Notes: generated from the letters alone by a model not told the origin. A stretch of DNA of 64,000 bases from an unicellular cyanobacterium SU2 (GCA_002110465.1 NEED01000069.1:1-64000); one strand, 5' to 3'. Shown: positions 16,806 through 25,051, numbered from the stretch's first letter. Made by a program: numbers and translations.

Positions 16806-17693
16806 TCAGTTGGTTAGAGAATAATTACCATAAGGATTTAGGTTATCTTTAATATAATTATTGATGTACTGAATATCATTAATATCTAAATAATCAACAA
16901 AGCCTCCTGCAATCCCCTTGCGGATTTTGTAAGCATCTTCTTCATCTTTTTTTTGACTACCAAATCTTCCATTTAATTCTAGTTTTCCACTACGCTCTAA
17001 ATTTTTCATATTTTCAAAAGAGGCAAAATCTACCGCTCCTTTTGCAAATTCTAAGTTAACAGTAATGTTCATAAATTTGATAATTTTTAAAAATTCATTT
17101 ACTGGATTTCGAGTAATATCTTCATAATGAACCATTAAAAATTCTTTAGGAATGTGACGCTGAGCATACCAAATATTTAAAAAATATACTGCTTTTTTAA
17201 TTCCAAAATACTCATCTTTAATAAAATCACTAATACTTCCATTATAAATATCATTACGCTTTGTACAGTGCATATAATAAGAAACCATCACATCTCGTAA
17301 ATCTCTAACTAATAAAATAACTTTTTTCCCTTTATAAAATTGATGTTTATTTTCTGGCAATTCTTCTGCTGTAAAGTTTCTTTTTTGTACATAAGATGAG
17401 CCATCATGAACAAATGCAATGGAAGGAATATTTGATGTTTTATAACTAATATCACTAATATCTTTATTCAAATCAAATTCATAATTATAAACATAAGAAC
17501 AATATTTATTTAGCATAAATCTAAGCCAACTTCTTCCAGACTTAGGATAAGAAATGACATAAATTTCTGCTGACAAGTTTCTTTGTAATTCAGGAATACC
17601 TTGACAATAAAAATGTTTGATTGGGTGTCTTATTTGCGAAATTATATTAGATAAATTAGACATTAGGTTATAAAAAATATGTGTTTTTTTCAA
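16806..17693 (-). CDS. Sulfotransferase (Sulfotransfer_1 family)
   Basis: A 295-residue PAPS-dependent sulfotransferase. VISYPKSGRSWLRFML (47-61) is the 5'-phosphosulfate loop with the catalytic lysine-type residue, and LLVRDLRDVMVSYY (127-140) is the 3'-phosphate motif. GSQKKDEEDAYKIRKGIAGG near residue 250 corresponds to the RKG-x2-GDW-like closing motif. Both PAPS-binding ends are intact, unlike the two broken sulfotransferase genes elsewhere in the window. The presence of wzt immediately upstream suggests it sulfates a carbohydrate before export (inference). Confidence 0.8.
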   Translation of the reverse strand: MKKTHIFYNLMSNLSNIISQIRHPIKHFYCQGIPELQRNLSAEIYVISYPKSGRSWLRFMLNKYCSYVYNYEFDLNKDISDISYKTSNIPSIAFVHDGSSYVQKRNFTAEELPENKHQFYKGKKVILLVRDLRDVMVSYYMHCTKRNDIYNGSISDFIKDEYFGIKKAVYFLNIWYAQRHIPKEFLMVHYEDITRNPVNEFLKIIKFMNITVNLEFAKGAVDFASFENMKNLERSGKLELNGRFGSQKKDEEDAYKIRKGIAGGFVDYLDINDIQYINNYIKDNLNPYGNYSLTN

Positions 17694-17711
17694 TTTAATT
17701 ATATATATACT

Positions 17712-18995
17712 TTATAAGCGTATATAATTACTATTGTAATTTTGATAAAATTGACTAGAAGACGATTGCTTTGAGCGAGCCACTGAGAATTTAAAAGAAC
17801 GTACAATATCAAGACGATGTAGTTTATTTTGCCTAATTCCTATGCTCATAGTATATGTTCCTACACCCAAAACTAAATAAGGCATATTTATTTGAATCTC
17901 CCATTTTCCTCTTTGTAAGTCAATCTGAATATTTTTATCCCATGTGTTTATATATACAAGTTGTTCATTTTCTGAAAGTTTTTGGCAATTTAAAATTACA
18001 CCTACATTCTCTAAATCTTCATTGACTTCACAAATAATACACAAAGTGATATTTTCTCCACTAACTGGCATATTGCTCACTTGCCTTTGTGAATTACAAA
18101 AAAAAATAGCTATGATTTTCAAACGCGAATTAGCTGAGTTAGAACACTCTGGTAATTTCCAAATTCCTAATTGAGGCTGAGTTCCTTGAAAGAACAAATC
18201 TTGCTCATATTTATGAAGAACAGATAAGACATCACCAGTCATTATTTGAGTTCCCTTAATAAGATACAAAGCTGATTGACAAACCATCGAAACTGAGTGG
18301 GAATTGTGACTTACCATTATTAAAGATTGTTGTCGCTGCTTACGCAGGTAATTTAATCGATTTTGGCATTTACTTCTGAATTTTGTATCCCCAACTGCCA
18401 AAACCTCATCAATTAATAAAATATCGGGTTCTGTATGAATCGCACAAGCAAACCCCAACCGTGCAGCCATCCCTGAACTATAACTCTGCACCGGTGTATC
18501 CAACGCTTCACCAATTTCTGCAAACGCCACCACATCCTCAAAGCGATCATCAATTTCTTGCCTAGTCAGCCCCAAAATAGACATATTGGCATAAATATTC
18601 TCTCTACCCGTCAAAATAGGATTAAAACCTGCCCCTAACGCAATCAAAGGAGCAATGCGCCCATTAATCTCAATTTCACCTTGATCAGGTTTAATCAAGC
18701 CACTAATAATCCGCAATAGGGTGGTTTTTCCTGCACCATTTGCCCCCACCAACCCCAACGCCTCACCGCGCCGTAACTCAAAACTAATATCCTTTAACGC
18801 CCAAAATTCTCCATCTCTGAGGGTATCTCGTTCGTGATCAGATCCTAATAATTCCCCTGTGAGATCCTGTATCCCATACCACAGCGATCGCTTTAAACTC
18901 CGACAAAATTTCTTTGATACTCCCTTTACAGAGAGAACCACATCATCGGACTGATTTGATTGGGTGGTAGCTAACGGTTGAACAGTCACCGGCAT
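17712..18995 (-). CDS. ABC-transporter ATPase for polysaccharide export (Wzt-type) with C-terminal recognition domain
   Basis: A 427-residue protein. The nucleotide-binding domain (about 18-265) has Walker A GANGAGKT (84-91), signature YSSGM (172-176) and Walker B ILLIDEVLAVGD (192-203). FELRRGEALGLVG and the FRSKCQNRLNYLR segment are typical of ATPases for O-antigen, teichoic acid or capsule export. Residues 275-427 form an added beta-rich domain, as in Wzt proteins that recognise the modified end of the glycan. Normally a Wzm permease gene adjoins; none is found upstream or anywhere in this window. The start ATG at 18995 is supported by the MPVTVQPLATT N-terminus. Exported glycan identity is unknown. 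Confidence 0.85.
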   Translation of the reverse strand: MPVTVQPLATTQSNQSDDVVLSVKGVSKKFCRSLKRSLWYGIQDLTGELLGSDHERDTLRDGEFWALKDISFELRRGEALGLVGANGAGKTTLLRIISGLIKPDQGEIEINGRIAPLIALGAGFNPILTGRENIYANMSILGLTRQEIDDRFEDVVAFAEIGEALDTPVQSYSSGMAARLGFACAIHTEPDILLIDEVLAVGDTKFRSKCQNRLNYLRKQRQQSLIMVSHNSHSVSMVCQSALYLIKGTQIMTGDVLSVLHKYEQDLFFQGTQPQLGIWKLPECSNSANSRLKIIAIFFCNSQRQVSNMPVSGENITLCIICEVNEDLENVGVILNCQKLSENEQLVYINTWDKNIQIDLQRGKWEIQINMPYLVLGVGTYTMSIGIRQNKLHRLDIVRSFKFSVARSKQSSSSQFYQNYNSNYIRL

Positions 18996-18999
18996 AAAC

Positions 19000-19225
19000 T
19001 CAGAAAAACTAGGACAAATCCCTATACTCGACCTGTCTTGAGCTTACCCAACTTTGGAACTCAAGCGATCGCTCTTTCACAAAATCTTTACATTGAGTTG
19101 GATAGCCAAGCTTCTAACTCTTCCGTATTCGTCAACTCTAATAACGCTTCAGCTAAAGTCTCTCATTGCTCAAGTGTCAGAGATTGAACCTTCTCGGTCA
19201 ATCTAGAAAATCTAAAATCTATCAT
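19000..19225 (-). pseudogene. Decayed C-terminal end of an Rpn/DUF4351-type gene
   Basis: On the minus strand from ATG 19225 the frame reads RLTEKVQSLTLEQ, a TGA, then ETLAEALLELTNTEELEAWL and SNSM with a stop at 19088-19090. This matches the C-terminus RHLTTQQLEELAEALL, then EELEAWLSNSM, of the intact gene at 22363-23256. The conserved non-coding 3' flank (gaactcaagcgatcgctctt, then tcacaaaatctttacatt) continues to about 19000. The rest of the gene is absent. Confidence 0.65.
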
Positions 19226-19323
19226 TGTTAATCAATGATTAAGCATGACTATCAACTATAATAAAAAAATCTTTATGAGAAAAGCTTTTATCGATATTAA
19301 GCAGAAATCTTGAGAAAAAAAAC

Positions 19324-19890
19324 ATGATAACCGTTTTAAATCTTGAATCTATTACTTCTTTAACTAGAGAACAATTTTATCAGCTTTGTCTCCGAAATCC
19401 AGAATTACAATTAGAAAGAAATCCCCAAAGAGAATTAATTATCATGTCCCCAGTTGGTGGTGAAAGCGGCAAAAAAGAGGCTAGTTTAATTTTTCAAATT
19501 AGTCTCTGGAATTATCACACTCAATTAGGGGTTGTCTTTAGTTCATCCACTATCTTTAGTTTGCCATCAGGAGGAGATCGCTCCCCAGATGTCGCCTATC
19601 TATCCCTAGAAAAATGGGAAAGTCTAACTCAAGAAGAAAGAGAAGGGTTTCCTCCTATCTGTCCTGATTTTGTCATTGAATTAAGGTCGAAAAGCGACAG
19701 ATTAAAAATATTACAAGAAAAAATGGGGGAATATTTAGCTTCAGGATTAAAATTAGGATGGTTAATTAATCCTCAACAAAAACAAGTAGAAATTTATCGT
19801 CCTCAAACAGCAGTAGAAATTGTCAAGATGCCTGTTAGTCTATCAGGAGAGGATGTTTTACCCAAATTAGATATAACTCTTGATTATTAA
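19324..19890 (+). CDS. Uma2-family (DUF820) endonuclease-like protein
   Basis: A 188-residue PD-(D/E)XK-fold protein of a family expanded in cyanobacteria. Visible core: LREQFYQLCLRNPELQLERN-type start, IIMSPVGGESGKKEA, SSSTIFSLPSGGDRSPDVAYLS with the conserved SPDV aspartate, and CPDFVIELRSKSD with the conserved E-x-(K/R)S. The catalytic residues of the fold are therefore kept. Function is mostly unproven; some members are linked to mobile or defence-related DNA. It is the only plus-strand accessory gene in this segment besides the coiled-coil protein at 21212. Confidence 0.75.
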   Translation: MITVLNLESITSLTREQFYQLCLRNPELQLERNPQRELIIMSPVGGESGKKEASLIFQISLWNYHTQLGVVFSSSTIFSLPSGGDRSPDVAYLSLEKWESLTQEEREGFPPICPDFVIELRSKSDRLKILQEKMGEYLASGLKLGWLINPQQKQVEIYRPQTAVEIVKMPVSLSGEDVLPKLDITLDY

Positions 19891-19924
19891 AGATGACTCT
19901 TTGAAAGTTCTGCGTGTTTAATGG

Positions 19925-20031
19925 GATTTGATATCAGATCACACAACAGTCATAATCTTGATCCAAGATTTCAGCCGTTCTTAGAATATCTGTTTCTTTG
20001 AGAGAAGTTAAGATTAAATCGGCTGTTAGGT
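19925..20031 (-). other. Short unidentified coding-like remnant
   Basis: The minus strand contains one open segment reading VYLTADLILTSLKETDILRT, then AEILDQDYDCCVI, and a TGA. The codon use looks like a C-terminal piece of a small helical protein, but no start or family is evident. The surrounding 218 bases between the Uma2 gene and the MazF gene show nothing else. Confidence 0.2.
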
Positions 20032-20108
20032 AAACTTTTTAACTTAAGCGGTCGCTTTAAACTTCGACAAAACTTTTTTAAGAATGAATTAAATTTAATA
20101 CTAAAAAG

Positions 20109-20447
20109 TTATTTTAATGCCAGGTGCAGTTTCAACGTGGCATCAACCAATTCCATTAATTCCTCATTCAATAAACCCACTACGTCCCCACTAATGCGTT
20201 GTTTAGCAATTGTTCGTACTTGTTGCGCCTGAACTTTAGAAGGTTTTGGTAAACTACTGTCTGACGGTGATAGAAAGACTTCAAAAGGATAAACTCGACT
20301 AACATTAGAAGTAAGTGGCAAAATCGTCACAGTAGAAGCAACACGGTTGTTAATATCATTACTAACAATCAATACTGGTCGGCGTTTGGCTATTTCTGAC
20401 CCCACACCAGGGTTTAGGTTTGCGTAATAAATTTCACCACGTTTCAT
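20109..20447 (-). CDS. MazF/PemK-type mRNA-interferase toxin
   Basis: A toxin of 112 residues with KRGEIYYANLNPGVGSEIAK, then RRPVLIVSNDINN, which is the SH3-like barrel start of the family. TVTILPLTSNVSR and VQAQQVRTIAKQRI complete the barrel and the catalytic region. MazF enzymes cut single-stranded mRNA at short motifs. The start is ATG 20447 (another ATG lies one codon earlier), overlapping the antitoxin stop by 14 bases, so the pair is translationally coupled. Both frames are intact, making this the most likely functional toxin-antitoxin pair in the window. Confidence 0.82.
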   Translation of the reverse strand: MKRGEIYYANLNPGVGSEIAKRRPVLIVSNDINNRVASTVTILPLTSNVSRVYPFEVFLSPSDSSLPKPSKVQAQQVRTIAKQRISGDVVGLLNEELMELVDATLKLHLALK

Positions 20448-20658
20448 CACTTAACCCATCAGCAATGGTCACATCCCACTCTGGTTCAACCTCACTAGAA
20501 GCCTGTCTATAAGAATCTTCTAATTCTTGTTCCTGCAATAAGGTTAAGGCAATTGAGATCACTTCAGAACGAGATTTATATCCTTTAGCTGTTTTGTAAT
20601 GTTCGATAAACTTTGTCAGGGTAGGGGACAAGGAGATGGATAACTTTTGCGACTGCAT
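20434..20658 (-). CDS. Ribbon-helix-helix antitoxin for the MazF-type toxin
   Basis: A 74-residue acidic protein. KLSISLSPTLTKFIEHYKTA, then KGYKSRSEVISIALTLLQEQE, is a ribbon-helix-helix DNA-binding and dimerisation domain. The C-terminal EVEPEWDVTIADGLSDETW is a short acidic tail suitable for blocking the toxin. ATG 20658 is used; the longer frame adds eight residues (MRGLFSIT) that are not typical. Such proteins normally also repress their own operon. Confidence 0.75.
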   Translation of the reverse strand: MQSQKLSISLSPTLTKFIEHYKTAKGYKSRSEVISIALTLLQEQELEDSYRQASSEVEPEWDVTIADGLSDETW

Positions 20659-20734
20659 AGTAATACTAAATAGTCCTCTCAAATCTTACTACTTATTCTA
20701 CAACAGTTGGCGAATTACTGAAATTCCAGCGTAA

Positions 20735-20835
20735 ATTTAGAAAAACTAGGAAAAATCTCCAAAATTTAACCTATCCTGAGCTTATCTAACTTTTGAACTG
20801 GCGCGATCGCTCTTTCACAAAATCTTTATATTACA
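20735..20835 (-). repeat. Copy of the Rpn-gene 3' flanking sequence
   Basis: About 100 bases match 19000-19095: the stretches agaaaaactagga, cctgagctta, and gcgatcgctctttcacaaaa followed by tcttta. The same 3' flank follows the intact gene at 22325-22362. Here the coding part is not recognisable, so this is the most degraded copy. Confidence 0.5.
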
Positions 20836-20865
20836 GCAAATTGCGAGTTAGTATCGTACACCTTT

Positions 20866-20884
20866 GAGCGCAAACCTTGCGCCC
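20866..20884. repeat. Hairpin-forming repeat
   Basis: GAGCGCAA (20866-20873) pairs with TTGCGCCC (20877-20884), one mismatch, in a context (cctttgagcgcaaacc, then ttgcgcccctac) that resembles short palindromic repeats scattered in cyanobacterial genomes. A second small palindrome, TCCCGCAAGCGGGA, lies at about 20957-20970. Confidence 0.35.
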
Positions 20885-20959
20885 CTACAATGAACAACGT
20901 ACCTCATTAAGTCACAAACTGCTGTAATTGAACTCGACCATGCGCAGCCCTTGGCTCCC

Positions 20960-21129
20960 GCAAGCGGGATCGCTAAAGTCGAGGAAAACTTTGAAATTTA
21001 TCAAGCCAAAGTAGAAGCCCTCCCCCTGGCAAGGAAAGGGATAAAGCCGAATACGAGCTTAAGTGCGATATGGAAAAGCTAAGGGGACTCCAGTTGATGC
21101 CACAGTGGATTGATTCTTTTAACTGGTAG
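20960..21129 (+). pseudogene. Frameshifted fragment of an unidentified protein
   Basis: One frame reads IAKVEENFEIYQAKVEALPL; after a one-base shift near 21030 another reads DKAEYELKCDMEKLRGLQLM, then PQWIDSFNW and TAG. The two together look like the charged, helical C-terminal part of one protein. I do not recognise the family. The remaining intergenic sequence from 20683 to 21211 holds only the repeat copy and the hairpins listed here. Confidence 0.3.
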
Positions 21130-21211
21130 GATTTCCTCGATAATAAAGTCAGTCCCCTAGAGGCAACTAGGAGACATCAATAAAAATTGAATCTAATTAG
21201 GAGTTTAACCC

Positions 21212-21508
21212 ATGAGTGAACAAGGTACAGTCACCTATTCCATAGCAGAAGTCCTCACCCGCATTGAGAGCAAAATAGACAAGATGGATGAGAAAGTCAA
21301 CACTATTGAGGTGAAGCTGGCAACGATTGAAACAGAAGCCAGAAATCTCAAAGAAGACGTTAGGGATATTAAAACGGTTCAAAATACCTTAGTCACTGAA
21401 GTATCAGACCTGAAAGGAGTTAAGTCTCTAGTTATTCCCATTGTCGTGGCGATCGCCACCGCCTTGTTAACCTTGCTGTTTCGAGTTTTTCCCACCATCA
21501 ATCCTTAG
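21212..21508 (+). CDS. Small coiled-coil protein with C-terminal membrane anchor
   Basis: A 98-residue protein. Residues 10-70 are a heptad-patterned coiled coil (IESKIDKMDEKVNTIEVKLA, then TIETEARNLKEDVRDIKTVQ). Residues 74-92 (LVIPIVVAIATALLTLLF) form one membrane segment, leaving a short RVFPTINP tail. An AGGAG ribosome-binding site lies eight to twelve bases before the ATG. Similar proteins are frequent in cyanobacteria and have no assigned function; the layout resembles holin-like or tail-anchored scaffold proteins. The gene is intact amid remnants. Confidence 0.6.
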   Translation: MSEQGTVTYSIAEVLTRIESKIDKMDEKVNTIEVKLATIETEARNLKEDVRDIKTVQNTLVTEVSDLKGVKSLVIPIVVAIATALLTLLFRVFPTINP

Positions 21509-21658
21509 CTGTATTTACGGTAGCCACCATACCACCCAAAAGTTAGACAAAATAACTGGCGATAATGCGTCTTTACACCTGTTTCAAGTGCGATCGCCTC
21601 TTGTAGCTGCTGTAGCTTCACCATAAAGGCTCAACAGGATATAAATCTAATATGTTAA

Positions 21659-21741
21659 CTGTTTAATTTTGGCTTTTATTGCTTCATTAATCGAACCTAA
21701 TTGTTTATTGATTAAGGGAAGCACTAAAGTTACTTTTCCTC
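21659..21741 (-). pseudogene. Internal fragment of an Rpn/DUF4351-type gene
   Basis: These 80 bases match 22460-22536 inside the intact gene: aacctaattgtttattgatt, aag-gaagcactaaagttac. The encoded peptide corresponds to VTLVLRLINKQLGSVNEEIK. The fragment is detached from its neighbouring C-terminal part and sits against the 3' end of the DUF29 gene. Confidence 0.6.
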
Positions 21742-21750
21742 AAAAAAATA

Positions 21751-22212
21751 TTATTCTAGCAAAAACCCAAAATCTAATAACTGTTCCATTGAAAAAGAAC
21801 AGGTTTGTGGGAAAATTTCGGAAGATAACTGAGATTTTTGAATAGCTTTCCATCGAGCTTTTTGATAAACTGCTTCTAGCTTCCCTAACCCGTGATTATA
21901 AAGGGTTTTAGATTCAAATAGGGAATCTAACTCAATTCTAAAGTTATCGATTTCTCTTTCCCATCCTTTAGCACACCATGCTCTTTCGGTTAACCAGTAT
22001 TGATACAGTAAAAGATGAATCAATAGGCGCAGTAAATAGCTTTCTACTTTGCGTCTTTGTTCATTTCCCAAAGATTCCAACTCCTCTAAAAGATGTTCCC
22101 AATCGAGGTTATTTAAGTCTCCTTGACGGATTTTTGCCGTTGTTTGATCTATCCACAGGACAAAGTCTTCGTCATAAAGTATTTTCAAGTTTTGCATAGA
22201 TTGATCTACCAT
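21751..22212 (-). CDS. DUF29-family protein
   Basis: A full-length DUF29 protein of 153 residues: LKILYDEDFVLWIDQTTAKI at the start, HLLEELESLGNEQRRKVESY in the middle, LLRLLIHLLLYQYWLTER, and KAIQKSQLSSEIFPQTCSF, then SMEQLLDFGFLLE at the end. It is all-helical and probably soluble. Function is unknown; the family is strongly expanded in cyanobacteria and often sits with toxin-antitoxin and nuclease genes, as here. It serves as the intact reference for the truncated gene at 177-479. Confidence 0.75.
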   Translation of the reverse strand: MVDQSMQNLKILYDEDFVLWIDQTTAKIRQGDLNNLDWEHLLEELESLGNEQRRKVESYLLRLLIHLLLYQYWLTERAWCAKGWEREIDNFRIELDSLFESKTLYNHGLGKLEAVYQKARWKAIQKSQLSSEIFPQTCSFSMEQLLDFGFLLE

Positions 22213-22362
22213 CAAATTTTGAGATTAAACTATGATTTTATGGTAAGTTATTCAATCATAAATTGAGCCATACTTCTCTACCAATTACATAACTAACTAT
22301 CACTTTAAACTTCGAGAGAAGCACACCATTTGAACTCAAGCGATTGCTCTTTCACAAAATCT

Positions 22363-23256
22363 TTACATTGAGTTGGATAGCCAAGCTTCTAACTCTTCTA
22401 CGCTAGTAAAATCTAATAAAGCTTCTGCTAGTTCTTCAAGTTGCTGTGTTGTCAAGTGCCGAATTTTGACTTTTATTTCCTCATTAACCGAACCTAATTG
22501 TTTATTGATTAAGCGAAGCACTAAAGTTACTTCTCCTTGCTGTAATCCTTGCTGTAATCCTTGTTGTAATCCTTGTTGTAATCCTTGTTGTAATCCTTCT
22601 TCGAGAATTGTATTGTACCAAGGAGATTCTCTTAATACTGCCATGTCCCACCTCATAATGTCCCTTACTACTGGTAGTTCTAACACAAAAGATGCAAAAA
22701 ATGATAACAACGGTTCTAAATCTTGTAACCTTTCATTATCTCTTAATTGCCTCAACGCTTCTCTAACTTTGGTTGCTTCTCCTCCTCCTTTTAATATAGG
22801 AACAAAAGGCAATAAGCTTACTAAATTTTGCTCGAAAACCGTTTCTGCTTCAACTTCCCACAGATTAATTACTCGATAATCTTGATAAACCCGAATTCCC
22901 AGAAAGTCAGATTGATAAACACAAGGAATATCCGCAGGTGCGCCCAGGGACAAAATATTGATTAAAACAGGATATACACGAAGGTTAAACTTTTCCTCCG
23001 CTAAGGCTGTATAATTCCTCATGCGTTGAGGCAAATTAGCTTTATAACGTAACTGAATTTCATTTAATAGGAGAAATTCTCCATGTTGAGGACTGAAAAC
23101 TTTGAGAAGAACATCACTTTCTCTTTCTACCCATTGAAATTCTCCAGATAGGATTTCTTGCACTTGAAGATCAGATTGTTGCATTACCCACTTAACCCAA
23201 TTTTCAGGGGCAAGACTAATGAGACGTTTACTTCCGAGATCAGCTTTTTTTACCAT
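22363..23256 (-). CDS. Rpn/PD-(D/E)XK nuclease-like protein (DUF4351-type)
   Basis: A 297-residue protein. The N-terminal domain (about 15-150) has VERESDVLLKVFSPQHGEFL, then LLNEIQLRYKANLPQRM; the D and E-x-Q residues are those of the PD-(D/E)XK fold of Rpn-type putative nucleases/transposases. A helical middle follows. Residues 225-240 hold five GLQQ tetrapeptides encoded by 12-base repeats. The C-terminus (RHLTTQQLEELAEALLDFTS, then VEELEAWLSNSM) is the DUF4351-like tail. Rpn proteins promote RecA-independent recombination in E. coli; in cyanobacteria they are numerous. Decayed pieces of the same gene lie at 19000, 20735 and 21659. Confidence 0.75.
   Translation of the reverse strand: MVKKADLGSKRLISLAPENWVKWVMQQSDLQVQEILSGEFQWVERESDVLLKVFSPQHGEFLLLNEIQLRYKANLPQRMRNYTALAEEKFNLRVYPVLINILSLGAPADIPCVYQSDFLGIRVYQDYRVINLWEVEAETVFEQNLVSLLPFVPILKGGGEATKVREALRQLRDNERLQDLEPLLSFFASFVLELPVVRDIMRWDMAVLRESPWYNTILEEGLQQGLQQGLQQGLQQGLQQGEVTLVLRLINKQLGSVNEEIKVKIRHLTTQQLEELAEALLDFTSVEELEAWLSNSM
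22535..22594. repeat. Five tandem 12-bp repeats inside the Rpn-type gene
   Basis: The unit ccttg(c/t)tgtaat occurs five times without gaps, encoding GLQQ on the minus strand. The first two units have C and the last three T at position six, so they expanded in two steps. Because the unit is a multiple of three, copy-number change keeps the frame. Confidence 0.85.
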
Positions 23257-23280
23257 TTAAGATAATTAATTAAAAGAAGA

Positions 23281-23309
23281 GGACTAAAGCCCTTACTACA
23301 AACTTTGAT
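23281..23309. repeat. Dispersed 29-bp repeat (GGGCTAAAGCCC type)
   Basis: ggactaaagcccttactaca, then aactttgat. Related copies lie at 25052-25080, 25156-25184 and 32218-32247, always in intergenic DNA near the membrane-glycosyltransferase genes. The core GGGCTAAAGCCC can fold as a short palindrome. Confidence 0.6.
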
Positions 23310-23434
23310 AACTTTTTTGGGTTAAAATCTGTCCTAGTTCACTAGATTTACTGTAAATTTGCTTGATCACTAAATCCTCTATAGTTCATAAAAATCTTAG
23401 ATAAAAGCCAGCACTTTTATGAGATAATCATAAT

Positions 23435-25003
23435 ATGTTTAAAAATATTCAGACGAAAAACTTCAGTATTATTTATCTTTTAGGAATTTTAACGTTAGGG
23501 TTCCTATTACGAGTGATGTTTTTAGGAAGCATCCCCAATGGATTTTTTCCTGATGAAGCGTCTAATGCCTATGATGCCTATTCTATCCTTCACACTTTAC
23601 GAGATCAATATGGGGAATTTTTACCCGCCTATTTTAAGTCAGCTAATGACTACCGTGAAGGATTATATATGTATTTAATGATTCCCTTTATTAAAATTTT
23701 TGGACTTAATGTATTTGGGGCAAGAATTACATCGGCTGTCATTGGAACTTTGACAGTTTTGGTTTTATATTATCTAACCAAAGAAATTTTTCCTCAACGC
23801 ATTGCTCTATTTTCTGCCTTACTTTTAGCCATTTCTCCTTGGCATATTCACTTTAGTAGGATTACGTTTAGAGCGATCTTATTTCCTTTATTATTTTGCT
23901 TGGCATTACTGATTTTTTTAAAAAGTCTTAAAACCCCTAAATTACTTTCTTTCTCAGGATTATTATTTGCCATCAGCATTTATACATTTTATTCTGCCAG
24001 GGTTTTTGTTCCCCTTTTTATGCTCGGATTAGTAATTATTTATAGACAACACTTAATCAAACATAAAACTCAAACAATCCTTGCTCTAATCTTCTTTTTT
24101 ATTTTATTTATTCCTCAATTTATTTATCAAATTTCTCCCCAAGGAATGGCAAGAGCAAATGAAGTTGGTCTTTTACAAAATATTTCTGAAATTATCGGTA
24201 ATTACCTATTTTATTTTAGCCCCAATTTTTTATTTTTTAAAGGAGATCCTATTCCCCGACATACGGTTGAGAGAATGGGAGAACTATATTTGTTTGAAAT
24301 AGTGACTTTAAGTTACGGGATAATAGGGTTAATTAAAAATCACGTTAACCATAAGCAGATGCTTTTTTTATGGTTGTTTCTTTATCCGATTCCAGCCGCC
24401 TTAGTAAGCGCGGGTAGTGCGGTTAGAACTTGTGTCGGCGCGCCTATTTTTGCCATGATATCTGGTTATGGATTATGCTTATTGCTTGAGCAATTTGACG
24501 GTAAGTTGAAAGCCTTCGTCAGATGGACAACCCTATTAATTATTGTTGCTAATTTAATCATTTTTACTCACCGTTATTTTGTAAAATATCCTAAGCTAAA
24601 ATCAGACGCTTGGTTGCCAACATTTGAGGATGTTGTAATTGAAGCCAATCAAAGTAATGCTGATTGTATTGCTGTTAGTGATAATATTGAAAGTAAATAT
24701 GTTTATGTATTAATTCCGTTTTATACACAAATTCCGCCAACAGACTATCAAAAATTGGGGATTGATGTTGTTAGCGATAAGTTAAATATGGGACGATGGA
24801 AAATCATAGATTTTGAACCTTATAATCAAGGAGACTTACCAAAAATTGAAGCTAACTTAAATACAAATTGTCTTTACCTCTTGCATTATTACCGCGATCA
24901 AGATGTTTTAAACACTCAAAAATATCGTTGGCAAGATATTAAAATATTTAATACAGTTAATGGCAAACCCTATTATCGATTGGTTAAGTTAATTAAGAGA
25001 TAA
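23435..25003 (+). CDS. GT39/PMT-like membrane glycosyltransferase
   Basis: A 522-residue protein with about 10-12 membrane segments across residues 10-390 and a C-terminal soluble part. GFFPDEASNAYDAY (D40-E41) in the first extracytoplasmic loop is the acidic pair of the PMT/ArnT/GT-C group, which takes a lipid-linked sugar and transfers it outside the cytoplasm. AISPWHIHFSRITFRAILFP is another family block. Acceptor (protein, lipid or glycan) is not evident. It is the only plus-strand gene of this membrane-enzyme segment and ends in a hairpin terminator. Confidence 0.75.
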   Translation: MFKNIQTKNFSIIYLLGILTLGFLLRVMFLGSIPNGFFPDEASNAYDAYSILHTLRDQYGEFLPAYFKSANDYREGLYMYLMIPFIKIFGLNVFGARITSAVIGTLTVLVLYYLTKEIFPQRIALFSALLLAISPWHIHFSRITFRAILFPLLFCLALLIFLKSLKTPKLLSFSGLLFAISIYTFYSARVFVPLFMLGLVIIYRQHLIKHKTQTILALIFFFILFIPQFIYQISPQGMARANEVGLLQNISEIIGNYLFYFSPNFLFFKGDPIPRHTVERMGELYLFEIVTLSYGIIGLIKNHVNHKQMLFLWLFLYPIPAALVSAGSAVRTCVGAPIFAMISGYGLCLLLEQFDGKLKAFVRWTTLLIIVANLIIFTHRYFVKYPKLKSDAWLPTFEDVVIEANQSNADCIAVSDNIESKYVYVLIPFYTQIPPTDYQKLGIDVVSDKLNMGRWKIIDFEPYNQGDLPKIEANLNTNCLYLLHYYRDQDVLNTQKYRWQDIKIFNTVNGKPYYRLVKLIKR

Positions 25004-25027
25004 GCAAAATTAATTTTCTGCTTGTAG

Positions 25028-25051
25028 ATAAGTCTTTTAAGACTTATTTTT
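25028..25051 (+). terminator. Intrinsic terminator after the GT39-like gene
   Basis: ATAAGTCTT (25028-25036) pairs with AAGACTTAT (25039-25047), followed by a run of T. It starts 25 bases after the stop codon. A second hairpin, AGGTTGC-GAAG-GCAACCT at 25092-25109, lies a little further on. Confidence 0.6.

Noticed and set aside
18978-19187. Plus-strand 69-codon open frame
   Set aside because: It is the complement of the decayed Rpn C-terminus and its flank on the minus strand; no motifs or ribosome-binding site.
22535-22594. Possible CRISPR-like array
   Set aside because: The units are 12 bp with no spacers and lie in frame inside a coding sequence.
22373-22879. Plus-strand 168-codon open frame with repeated CCNPCCNP
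   Set aside because: It is the antisense reading of the 12-bp repeats and coding sequence of the Rpn-type gene; the cysteine-rich look is an artefact of the repeat.
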